The notes under the pieces were generated by a model. The model saw only the letters and a list, made by a program, of their open reading frames with translations. It was not told the origin of the DNA and did not search any database. DNA of 7,170 nt, from assembly GCA_018400255.1 (NCBI GenBank), contig JAGYMO010000112.1:1-7170 (forward strand), in the 5' to 3' direction. Made by a program: the position numbers and the translations under genes. Shown here piece by piece: positions 1-6,933 of the stretch (position 1 is its first letter; each line of letters begins with the position of its first letter). The DNA comes from Deltaproteobacteria bacterium. GTDB taxonomy: Bacteria; Desulfobacterota; DSM-4660; Desulfatiglandales; B25-G16.

Positions 1-80
1 TTCTGCCTTTAGCTATTGAACCTTTGAACCTTTATCCGCCGTTTTTGTGGCAGGCAGAACGCTGAACCCGTGAACGGTTA
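1..80. repeat. Degenerate TGAACC-type intergenic repeat with edge inverted repeat
   Basis: TTGAACCT occurs twice in tandem near positions 16-31, and related TGAACCC and TGAACGG units follow near 63-78. An 8-bp perfect inverted repeat (TTCTGCCT at 1-8, AGGCAGAA at 52-59) encloses the tandem copies and may extend past the window edge. This kind of degenerate TGAAC text is common between genes in some repeat-rich environmental bacteria. Here it lies just upstream of the first gene and no reading frame explains it. It could be a decayed member of a dispersed repeat family, but one window cannot show dispersal. Confidence 0.4.
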
Positions 81-111
81 CAAAAAATCAAAAGCGAACT
101 CACCCCGATAG

Positions 112-121
112 ACCTTAAGGT
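112..121. promoter_or_regulatory. 10-bp perfect palindrome upstream of the secreted-protein gene
   Basis: ACCTTAAGGT is a perfect palindrome 33 bases before the ATG at 155. Its position would suit an operator or a short 5' UTR element. A palindrome this short can arise by chance, and I see no convincing -35/-10 pair to anchor it. Confidence 0.15.
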
Positions 122-154
122 TAGTATCATTAAAAAAGATAAAGGAGAGCTAAC

Positions 155-1177
155 ATGAAAGATAAATCAATGCTATTTTTTATCCTAATTGTCATCTCAC
201 TGCTAGCACCACGGGCAAACTCGTTTGACTTGCCGCTTGCCAATTACGACGGAGGGGTTTACACAATACAAATCCCTGCTAGCTGGAATATATATACCGC
301 AGGCCAATGCGGGGAGTTAGCCTTTGTAGCCCGTGATAGAGAAAACAGGCTTAATCAGGTATTTTTTTTCGGAAGCATTGGCCCAGTGTACATGAGTCAA
401 GAGCAAAAACAGATAGACTGGAACTACATGAACATGGGGGGCTATCCTGTAGACTGGATAGAAATGCCAGTGATAAATCCATTAACGCCTGAAAATTTTA
501 TGCTTCATTTTTCAGACATAGCTTCTACCCGAATAGCACAGCAGTTTATGCCCCAGGTACCGAGGTTTGAAAATTTCAAGGCAATCTCCATAACTCAAAG
601 GCCTTCAATGATTCAGGATGGAAAAACAGAGATGATACGGGCCTTGTTTACTAAACAGGCAAAGGTGGGAGAAGGAATGTTTCTGTGTACAGCCGCGCCA
701 TTTATGCCTTTTACCGGGGGACCTGGAGGCGGTAATGGGTATGGATTTATGGTTAGCGGAGTCACTGCCGCAAAAAGGCAATTTCCACAGATTGTATCTA
801 TTTTAGTAAAATCCATAGGGAGCTTTAAGGTCAATCCAGCATATGTCAACCAGTGCATTCAGGCATCTAATGCAACATTTCAGCAGGTAATGAGGTCCAG
901 CCAGACATTACAAGAGACATCGGACTTGATTATGAAAGGCTGGCAAAATCGAAATAAAACACACGATATCATGGCAGAGAAACGCAGTGATGCTATATTA
1001 GGATTTGAACGAGTATACGATCCGGACACCAAAGAAACATACCAAATAAATCCACAGTTCTGGGAAGGCTATAAGCTAAATCAACAGAGGTTTAGAATGA
1101 ATAATCTTCAATTACTACCTGATAATAATTATAAGCTATGGAATAAGGCCCCCAAGCCTCAACGGGAAATAAGATAA
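155..1177 (+). CDS. Secreted protein of unknown function, 340 aa
   Basis: I do not recognise a named family. Residues 1-23 form a signal peptide: Lys at 2 and 4, a hydrophobic core at 6-18, and a likely signal peptidase I site after Ala21-Asn22-Ser23. The mature protein is therefore expected in the periplasm or outside. Residues 24-225 look like a compact beta-rich globular region, with a Gly/Pro-rich loop at 187-197 and Cys52 and Cys178. Residues 235-262 are probably helical. Residues 265-332 form a distinct tail rich in Trp, Tyr and Asn, including RVYDPDTKETY (286-296), an FWEGY stretch (302-306) and MNNLQLLPD (315-323). I have the impression of similar tails in other secreted hypothetical proteins, but cannot name the module. 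The start is supported by AGGAG at 143-147, seven bases before the ATG. The next gene is convergent, ending 38 bp away, so no operon is implied. Confidence 0.85.
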   Translation: MKDKSMLFFILIVISLLAPRANSFDLPLANYDGGVYTIQIPASWNIYTAGQCGELAFVARDRENRLNQVFFFGSIGPVYMSQEQKQIDWNYMNMGGYPVDWIEMPVINPLTPENFMLHFSDIASTRIAQQFMPQVPRFENFKAISITQRPSMIQDGKTEMIRALFTKQAKVGEGMFLCTAAPFMPFTGGPGGGNGYGFMVSGVTAAKRQFPQIVSILVKSIGSFKVNPAYVNQCIQASNATFQQVMRSSQTLQETSDLIMKGWQNRNKTHDIMAEKRSDAILGFERVYDPDTKETYQINPQFWEGYKLNQQRFRMNNLQLLPDNNYKLWNKAPKPQREIR

Positions 1178-1215
1178 AAACAATCACCTGGTAGCTCATT
1201 TCTCGGAATATTGCC

Positions 1216-1725
1216 TTAATCCTTTAATTTTCGTCTTTTCCATGGTTTAAAGATGGAAACAAACACGGTAACTAAAAGAACAAATACCTGCAGGCAGCCA
1301 AAGATAAAATTCATTTTCTCATTATATAAATAGTCCTTGTCGCCCAAAGACAATATTCCCAGTTTACCTGAAATCTCCATCATAGTGTTTTCCCATGGGC
1401 CAAGAAAAAACGTACCAAAAAGAATTGCGGCAATAGTAACAATCCATTTGAATATCAACCAGTTATGCTTAAAAAATCCCCAGGCGCTGAATACCCCATA
1501 CATGAAGCCGGTTACCAGACAACCGTATGCCCCCGGAATTACAATTACCGCCATGTCAACATGGTGGATGCTCTTGTTAATTCCATACAAGACCCCGCCA
1601 TCCGTCACGCCACTCTTTTCAAAATAAAGCAATAACAAGGCCACTGCACCGCCAATCCAGCAGGAAACAGCAATTAGATGAAATCCCTTCAGCCAACGCA
1701 ATCCCTTTGCGCTTATCTTCTTCAT
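1216..1725 (-). CDS. Four-helix integral membrane protein, DUF2269-like
   Basis: The 169-residue protein has four predicted membrane helices at about 14-34, 58-78, 88-110 and 138-159, and a basic C-terminal tail (KPWKRRKLKD) probably in the cytoplasm. The first helix begins with KGFHLIAVSCWIGG (13-26). A conserved His followed by a Trp-Ile/Val-Gly-Gly turn is typical of the uncharacterised DUF2269 family and recalls CopD-like membrane proteins. His54 and His55 open the second helix and His87 precedes the third. Several histidines near membrane faces would allow metal or haem binding, but that is inference. Length fits the family. The upstream sequence on its strand (GGAAGGG, about four bases before ATG) is a weak Shine-Dalgarno site, so expression may be modest. 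It runs opposite to both neighbours, with about 0.9 kb of gene-poor DNA upstream. I see no strong hairpin in the 38-bp convergent gap. The ORF is firm; the family call is moderate. Confidence 0.75.
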   Translation of the reverse strand: MKKISAKGLRWLKGFHLIAVSCWIGGAVALLLLYFEKSGVTDGGVLYGINKSIHHVDMAVIVIPGAYGCLVTGFMYGVFSAWGFFKHNWLIFKWIVTIAAILFGTFFLGPWENTMMEISGKLGILSLGDKDYLYNEKMNFIFGCLQVFVLLVTVFVSIFKPWKRRKLKD

Positions 1726-2093
1726 TTTACCCTTCCATTCAGGATTAATCTTAACGTTCCAAAATGATTTTACTATAATTTCCGCAACGGTTATTTCAAC
1801 ACCGCAATAATCATCACGCTACTAGATGACAAAGCAAAAAGAAAATCCTAAGCAAATACAGTTCTTCTTATTCCGGCCTGTCTTAACATTGGATATTTAA
1901 AATTTATATTACCTATTAACGCACCATTTGTCTATGGGATACTTTTAGGGATCAAACTGACGATAGCATAATAATCTTACAAATCGTAGGTATCTAGCCT
2001 ATTCTTCTTGCTAATTTTTTTAAAAGTTTTGCTTTAGCTATCTTGAAGCCTCATAAGCATAACTTACAAAAATCCATCGTTAACGAGCTTAGA

Positions 2094-2243
2094 TCATAGA
2101 TAGATCACAAATGGCGTTCTTTTTTTCATGAAGCGAGCTATTGCCTGCAATTTTTTAATATTATTACAGAGATTATCTGCACGGTAAGAACGTAACGTAC
2201 TTTCAATAGTAACTAAACATACCCAAAACCTGCTTTTTGAAAA
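2094..2243 (-). pseudogene. Possible short gene relic, minus strand
   Basis: This minus-strand frame is open for 49 codons between stops and reads more like protein than its surroundings. It contains LVTIESTLRSYRADNL followed by an amphipathic, basic stretch ending RTPFVIYL. After the stop the same frame resumes briefly (SKLVNDGFL), as a decayed gene might. There is no start codon with a ribosome site, G-starting codons are not enriched, and I cannot assign a family. A chance open frame is about as likely. Confidence 0.2.
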
Positions 2244-2574
2244 TTACACCTGCCTGTTTTCAACATAATCAAACCTGAACTGATACCTTTTTATTATGCC
2301 TTACAGCTTTAGACGATTTAGACCACCCTGCACAAAAAAAATCCAGATTGCACAATTTCCTGTGATCTTTATTAGCCCCTCATCTTTTTAAGCCTGCCTT
2401 TCTAAACGTGGCCCTTAAAATAATAATCTCAAGCCTTTTTTTGATGGTGGCCGAAAATGCTTATAAAACAAAGGCTTAAGGGGTTGCTTAAAGTAAAAAC
2501 TCTTATCAAAATGAGCTCCGCCATAGAAAAACCAGTTTGTGGCACATAAATTGATAATAAGTACAGGTAATTTA

Positions 2575-2588
2575 AAAAAGGCCTTTTT
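2575..2588. promoter_or_regulatory. AT-rich palindrome upstream of the HhH gene
   Basis: AAAAAGGCCTTTTT is a perfect 14-bp palindrome. It extends to TTTA/AAA arms at 2571-2591 with one unpaired A, and sits about 57 bases before the ATG at 2646. It could be a regulator-binding site or a weak terminator for transcription entering from the left. With only GGCC at the centre, the RNA hairpin would be weak. Confidence 0.25.
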
Positions 2589-2645
2589 AAATACAAACTA
2601 ATAGTCAAAGATTAACACTAACTTTTAAAAGACGGAGGCATTAAA

Positions 2646-2927
2646 ATGAGACAGGCTAAAAAACTATTCGCATTTGCAGTTGTATTTTCTATAATTATAG
2701 CGCTCGTTCCGGCGGCATTAGCAGAGCAGGCAAAGAAAGTTAATATAAATAAGGCCTCAATAGAAGAGCTTATGACACTGAAGAATGTTGGAGAAAAGTA
2801 CGCGGAACGAATTGTTGCATACCGTGAAAAAAACGGTCCCTTTACTAACCCTGAAGACATCACAAAGGTAAAAGGAATCGGTGAAAAGACATTCGAAGTG
2901 AATGCGGATATAATAGCGGTGAAATAA
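2646..2927 (+). CDS. Exported ComEA-like helix-hairpin-helix DNA-binding protein, 93 aa
   Basis: Residues 1-26 are a signal peptide (basic RQAKK, hydrophobic core 8-20, probable cleavage after Ala24-Leu25-Ala26). The mature protein of about 67 residues is essentially one ComEA-type tandem helix-hairpin-helix domain. It begins VNINKAS (32-38), the usual opening of the family. The first hairpin is at 43-60 around LKNVGEKYAERIVAYR and the second at 72-90 around VKGIGEKTF. The HhH fold binds the DNA backbone without sequence specificity through the GxGxK/E turns. In competent Gram-negative bacteria, small periplasmic ComEA pulls incoming DNA across the outer membrane, so a DNA-uptake role is the natural inference. 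No other competence gene is in the window, and such proteins also occur in species not known to be competent. GGAGG at 2634-2638, seven bases before the ATG, fixes the start. The gene stands alone, and a large inverted repeat begins directly after its stop. Confidence 0.9.
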   Translation: MRQAKKLFAFAVVFSIIIALVPAALAEQAKKVNINKASIEELMTLKNVGEKYAERIVAYREKNGPFTNPEDITKVKGIGEKTFEVNADIIAVK

Positions 2928-3030
2928 AGAGAAAATAAAAGGGAGGGGCCTAAAACTGTTATGTAAGCCAATTTAGCAGGGACAACTCCTATGTCCCATT
3001 CAATTTTTCTAAGACCCCTCCCGTTTCTCT
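2928..3030. terminator. Compound inverted repeat, possibly a bidirectional terminator or structured RNA
   Basis: The outer stem pairs AGAGAAA (2928-2934) with TTTCTCT (3024-3030) and GGGAGGGG (2941-2948) with CCCCTCCC (3015-3022), with six unpaired bases on one side and one on the other. The roughly 66-base interior holds two further hairpins: CTGTTA/TAGCAG (2956-2961 with 2974-2979, one G-U pair) and GGGACA/TGTCCC (2979-2984 with 2992-2997, seven-base loop). They share one base, so they compete for it. Read on the minus strand, CCCCTCCC is followed by TTTTATTTTCTC, like an intrinsic terminator. The plus-strand side is less U-rich. The element begins right after the HhH stop codon and ends 20 bases before the probable minus-strand gene end at 3051, so it fits a shared terminator between convergent genes. 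The internal branching is more than termination needs. Confidence 0.5.
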
Positions 3031-3050
3031 AAAATAAAGGAATACGCCAG

Positions 3051-3581
3051 TTAGTCCATAATCTTTACACCCAGACCCCTGTTCAGGTAATCCCTTGCAA
3101 ATAAAAGACTAAACGATGGAATGCGGGTGTTTTTCCAGAGGAGAGTGCTGGAAGTGCCATTTCAGCACACACCTTGTTTGCGCAGTCCGGCTTATTAGAC
3201 CAAGCGCTTCCTGAGGATCATTAATGCACCCCGTACACTGATACTACATAACGACTTCCTAAAGGGGCACCATCACCAGCCAGACTATACCCTATAAAAC
3301 AATGACCATTCATACATCTTTTAAAGACAAAAAATGACTTACCAACAACATCATCGCCCAACCCTTCATGAGCACAATCATCCTAAAGCTTGATATTCCG
3401 ATGTACTATCGCCCGAATAACCACGTGTCACGTTATGCTCTAGAAAAAACGGCATTTCCTCAGGTGTTACGTCATCGTTAAGGCATGTATTTCCAAGCGC
3501 TGGCAGGACAACATCAGCTCCGGGTGACATTACGGGATCCTGAGACCCTGACTTATAACTTGAAATGACTATAATTAATCG
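3051..3581 (-). pseudogene. Probable decayed minus-strand gene with frameshifts
   Basis: I cannot name the product. On the minus strand, 3581 down to 3381 is open for 67 codons and includes DVTPEEMPFFLEHNVTRG. It closes with TGA at 3378-3380. The adjacent frame opens exactly there (first codon 3380-3382) and continues to 3221, including IGYSLAGDGAPLGSRYVVSV. A third segment (3222 to 3109) follows by another one-base shift. A last segment ends FSLLFARDYLNRGLGVKIMD with a TAA at 3051-3053. In the second segment about half the codons begin with G (26 of 53), and in the first somewhat over a third (24 of 65), which is a coding signature. The best opposing plus-strand frame has about 15%. The region is also richer in GC than the DNA on its right. 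A terminator-like stem lies 20 bases beyond the last stop. Only the 5' segment has an ATG (3528-3530), with a weak ribosome site. Short overlapping plus-strand frames are the alternative reading. Confidence 0.4.
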
Positions 3582-4051
3582 TTATACCTTTAACAATCAA
3601 AGGGTTTGTCCTTAGTCTATGTAGACTTATGACTCTTTTTAACCATTAATCCTACATCTATCATTTTATATAATTATTGGTTAATCTGATTAAGGAGGTA
3701 TTAATAGTGCTTCTTTCCCTTTCCAGCTTATGTCTTATTATTTCTCAAGGATTTCTTAATGAGATTAGGCGTGTATGAAAACCTAGACTATGTTCGTTAC
3801 ACTTTAAAGGGAAGGATATCTATGCAGGCCGGTAGCAACCTTAATAGTCTAAAATAGAAGAGGCAAAAGATTACCACGTGTCAAAAAACGTAACATTATA
3901 TTATTTCCCTATTTGCTTATCGATTTAGATGTCTCTTGTAAAAATTTTGTACAGGTTGAAAATCTTATACAGATCGGCCTTAAGATCCATAAAGCCATTG
4001 AACTCTAAAAATTAGTAATTATTATTATTGGGTAACGGAGGAATCTAGATC
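3582..4051. other. AT-rich leader region upstream of the M16 protease gene
   Basis: About 470 bases with no normal-sized gene. It holds two overlapping tiny ORFs (3707-3778 and 3759-3857), a pair of similar octamers (TTGTACAG at 3947-3954, TTATACAG at 3965-3972; starts 18 bp apart), and an ATT-rich run ending at 4030. I do not see a convincing -35/-10 pair. The M16 promoter presumably lies here. Confidence 0.5.
3707..3778 (+). CDS. Possible 23-aa leader-like small ORF with perfect Shine-Dalgarno site
   Basis: AAGGAGGT at 3692-3699 is as strong a ribosome-binding site as any in the window and sits seven bases before a GTG start. The 23-codon frame encodes a hydrophobic, Leu/Ser-rich peptide (MLLSLSSLCLIISQGF, then LNEIRRV) ending in TGA. 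A second frame starting with ATG at 3759 overlaps its end by 20 bases and runs to 3857 (32 aa, containing RLGVYENLDYVRYTLKGR), so coupled translation is conceivable. Neither resembles a family I know. It could be a small membrane peptide, a leader peptide, or a fortuitous purine-rich match. Confidence 0.25.
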   Translation: MLLSLSSLCLIISQGFLNEIRRV

Positions 4052-6766
4052 ATGAATGGACATTTAAAACATTTTACAGTTAATAATTATATCCTTGTTT
4101 TAGCCCTTATATTTTTATATTTTTGTTGCTTGTCATCTCAGATGTACGCGCAAAAAAGCCCTGAATCTATACTTTATGAGCAAGGTGACATTTCTCAAAA
4201 TCCCCAAATAGACAGGATTATCCCTTCAAAGGAAAACGATCTCTTTGTCGTACTCAAAAACGGCATGACTGTATTGATAAGAGAATCTCATTCATCAAAG
4301 GTAGTTTCCTGCCAGGTGCTTGTAAAAACAGGATCTATATATGAAGGACACAAGACAGGCGCGGGACTCTCACATTATCTTGAGCATGTTGTTTCCGGTG
4401 GTACTTCATCCACCTACACCGAGTCCGAGATAAAAGAGCGGGTGCAGGCAATTGGAGGCGCAACAAACGCCTATACGAGTTATAATCACACTGTATATTT
4501 TATTAATACTATTGGTGAACATTTCAACGAGGCAATAAAGCTTCTCCTTTCATATGTTACAAACTGCCAATTTAATGAAACAGAATACCAGAGGGAAAAG
4601 CCCGTAATTCTTCAGGAGTTTCAATTAGGAGAAAACAACCCAGACAGACAGCTTTGGTCTCTATTTATGAAGACTGCATACATGAAACATCCGGTCAGGC
4701 TGCCTATAATTGGCGAGAAAGATGTATTTCTCAAGACGGGCAGGGATGACCTCATAGATCATTACCGTCAATGGTATACACCTGAGAATCTTATATTATC
4801 AATAGCCGGGGACATCAACCGCATAGAGGCACTTAACGCAATTATCAGTTTAACAGGGCACCTCAAAAGATCAGAGAATCCATCCTACGTTCTTCCGGAG
4901 GAACCACGGCAGCTCAGCTACAGGCACGTAGAAAAAAGCCTTCCCATTGCAAAACTTACCCGCGCGGAGATGGGCTTTCGAACCATAAAACTGGCTGATC
5001 CCGACCTTTATGCCCTTGATGTTTTGGCTATAATCATGGGTGATGGCAGGACCTCAAGGTTATACCAGTCCATAAGGGATAAAAAATCCCTTGTCCTTTC
5101 AATACGTGCCGGCAGTTGGACGCCAACGTTTGTGAATGGCCAATTTTTTATAAGCATGAGCCTGGCCTACGAAAATCTTTCTAAGGCAGTTGAGGCAGTC
5201 TGGGAGGAATTATCCGATATTAAGGTTAGCCCAATAAAAGAAGAGGCCCTTAAAAGGGCAAAAAATAAGGTCATTTCAGACTACATCTTTTCGCAGGAAT
5301 CTGTACAAAGTCAAGCCAGGCAATTGGCAACTGATTGGGAGGCAGCTGGAGACCCATACTTTAGCGAATCATACGTATCAAGGATTAAGGATGTGACCGC
5401 TGAAGACATCCGTCTGGTGGCTAGAAAATATTTCAAAAAAGACGCATTAACCCTTGCGGTTATAAACCCCCCTCAAGCAGAGTCAAATGATCAAAGTGCT
5501 TTATCTAAAGCGCCTACCTCCCAAGAGCAGATTCAAAAAATAACCCTCCCAAACCAGATGACGCTTCTGCTTAAGAAAAACACGGCAGCCCCAATAGTTT
5601 CCTTTGACCTTATATTTAAAGGCGGGCTTCGTTATGAGCCCTCCCAAAAAGAAGGGCTTTCTCATTTCATGGCATCTCTTTTAACAAAAGGGACTAAAAA
5701 TCGTTCCAAATTAGATATTGCAAAGGCCATTGAAGATGTAGGCGGGTCCATAAGCTCAAGTTCCGGCAATAATACTGTATCTATCTCCCTCTCTGTTCTC
5801 AAAGAACACTTTGACCATGCCTTGGATGTGCTTGCCGATTTGACATTAAACCCCTCGTTTCCAGAGGCAGAGATAGAGAAACAAAAAAAGGATACTATCC
5901 TGTCTATCAAGAGGATTGATGAGGAATGGACAACTGAGGTCACAAGGATCTTTAAAAGTCACTATTACAAGAATCACCCTTATAAAAATGATATCATAGG
6001 CACCATAGAATCAGTACAGGGCTTCACAAGGCAGGACTGCACCGACTTTTATAGTTCTATTATCACACCCAATAATTCCGTTCTCGCTATATTTGGTGAT
6101 ATAGAACCGGATACAGTTTTAGAAAAGGTAAAAACTGCCTTTAAGGACTGTAAGCCTTCCAACTTGCAAAGACCCTCTATCGAACAAGAAACAAATAATA
6201 TATGCAGCAATGAGCAATTTGAGGTCAAGAATGAAAAATCATCATGCGCGGTCTTCGTCGGGTTTAATGGTATGACAATCACGGATAAAGATGTCCCTGT
6301 TGTTAATGTAATTGACGCCATTATCTCAGGCATAGGATACCCAAGTGGATGGCTTCATGATGGGCTAAGAGGAGGGGAGACAAGCCTTGTCTACTATATA
6401 CATGCTTATCCTGCCTTTGGCATTGATGGGGGATATTTTGGTGTTATAGCGCAAACAACGGCTGAAAACTATGATAAGGTGGTTAAGACTATCCTGGAGA
6501 ATATAGACCTGATTAAGACTAAAAAAGTGGATGACCAAACATTGGATAGAGCAAAAAACATGTGCATAACCATGAACAAGATGAGCCTTCAGACTATAGC
6601 GTCACAGAGTTCAAATGCAGCGCTGAATGAGATTATAGGTCTTGGCAGCAACTATGACAGTGTTTATCCCTCTCTTATTAAAAAAGTTACCCCTGAAGAT
6701 GTCTTAAGGGTTGCTGAAAAAATGTTCTCTCACCATCTTATTACAGCAACCAAGCCTTCAAATTAA
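4052..6766 (+). CDS. Exported M16 family zinc metallopeptidase (insulinase/pitrilysin type), 904 aa
   Basis: A zinc peptidase built as two M16 halves in one chain, expected to degrade peptides or unfolded proteins outside the cytoplasm. Residues 1-33 are a signal segment with a hydrophobic core at 13-28. Cleavage after Ala33 is plausible, and the Cys25-Cys26 pair lacks a lipobox. The first half (about 62-475) has the inverted zinc motif HYLEH: zinc ligands His108 and His112, catalytic Glu111. Glu189 follows after exactly 76 residues, the spacing of the third ligand in M16 enzymes, with conserved Glu182 before it. The second half (about 495-895) has HFMAS at 538-542 instead of HxxEH, so it is non-catalytic, as usual for a C-terminal M16 half. 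Arg773 and Tyr781/Tyr782 lie where the family's substrate-binding Arg-Tyr pair is expected. Length is normal for a fused enzyme. GGAGG at 4037-4041 supports the ATG. It stands alone; I cannot assign a subfamily or symbol. Confidence 0.95.
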   Translation: MNGHLKHFTVNNYILVLALIFLYFCCLSSQMYAQKSPESILYEQGDISQNPQIDRIIPSKENDLFVVLKNGMTVLIRESHSSKVVSCQVLVKTGSIYEGHKTGAGLSHYLEHVVSGGTSSTYTESEIKERVQAIGGATNAYTSYNHTVYFINTIGEHFNEAIKLLLSYVTNCQFNETEYQREKPVILQEFQLGENNPDRQLWSLFMKTAYMKHPVRLPIIGEKDVFLKTGRDDLIDHYRQWYTPENLILSIAGDINRIEALNAIISLTGHLKRSENPSYVLPEEPRQLSYRHVEKSLPIAKLTRAEMGFRTIKLADPDLYALDVLAIIMGDGRTSRLYQSIRDKKSLVLSIRAGSWTPTFVNGQFFISMSLAYENLSKAVEAVWEELSDIKVSPIKEEALKRAKNKVISDYIFSQESVQSQARQLATDWEAAGDPYFSESYVSRIKDVTAEDIRLVARKYFKKDALTLAVINPPQAESNDQSALSKAPTSQEQIQKITLPNQMTLLLKKNTAAPIVSFDLIFKGGLRYEPSQKEGLSHFMASLLTKGTKNRSKLDIAKAIEDVGGSISSSSGNNTVSISLSVLKEHFDHALDVLADLTLNPSFPEAEIEKQKKDTILSIKRIDEEWTTEVTRIFKSHYYKNHPYKNDIIGTIESVQGFTRQDCTDFYSSIITPNNSVLAIFGDIEPDTVLEKVKTAFKDCKPSNLQRPSIEQETNNICSNEQFEVKNEKSSCAVFVGFNGMTITDKDVPVVNVIDAIISGIGYPSGWLHDGLRGGETSLVYYIHAYPAFGIDGGYFGVIAQTTAENYDKVVKTILENIDLIKTKKVDDQTLDRAKNMCITMNKMSLQTIASQSSNAALNEIIGLGSNYDSVYPSLIKKVTPEDVLRVAEKMFSHHLITATKPSN

Positions 6767-6933
6767 GATGTGCTGTACCTATTTGTTTACTTGCAGCTTA
6801 AGCGGAAAAAGATAGAGGATATTTTTTGATTAAGTTATTTTCCCTTGCCAGATACCTTGAGCAAACCTTGCGTGTCTGGTTTCAAATGGTGCCGACATAT
6901 TCCATAAAAAAGTTGATTCACCGCAAGCCACAG

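Larger units (their letters stand above)
1726..2645. other. Gene-poor AT-rich stretch between divergent genes
   Basis: About 0.9 kb separates the DUF2269-like gene (-) from the HhH gene (+). It is AT-rich, with stops frequent in all frames. I see no complete gene, no RNA gene I recognise and no clear sigma-70 promoter. It holds one open minus-strand stretch (2094-2243), an 8-bp inverted repeat (AAGCCTTT at 2431-2438, AAAGGCTT at 2470-2477), an AT-rich palindrome at 2575-2588, and another open minus-strand stretch of about 57 codons (roughly 2430-2600) that is rich in Phe and Lys and looks fortuitous. The promoters of both flanking genes must lie here. Confidence 0.6.

Noticed and set aside
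1178..1215. Terminator between the two convergent genes at 155-1177 and 1216-1725
   Set aside because: No stem with an adjacent T run is visible in the 38-bp gap. Termination may be Rho-dependent or lie inside a coding end.
3147..3161. A CxxCH-like motif (CWKCH) in a plus-strand frame, suggesting a haem-binding cytochrome
   Set aside because: Only one such motif occurs in the interval on either strand, in a frame with no fitting start or length, opposite the better-supported minus-strand relic.
3308..3389. Short His-rich plus-strand ORF near 3334 (MTYQQHHRPTLHEHNH)
   Set aside because: It is only 19 codons with no ribosome site. The His codons (CAT/CAC) are the antisense of ATG/GTG codons in the minus-strand relic.
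3420..3883. ACCACGTGTCA occurs twice (3420-3430 and 3873-3883)
   Set aside because: An 11-base direct repeat is expected several times by chance in a window of this size, and neither copy is placed sensibly relative to a gene start.
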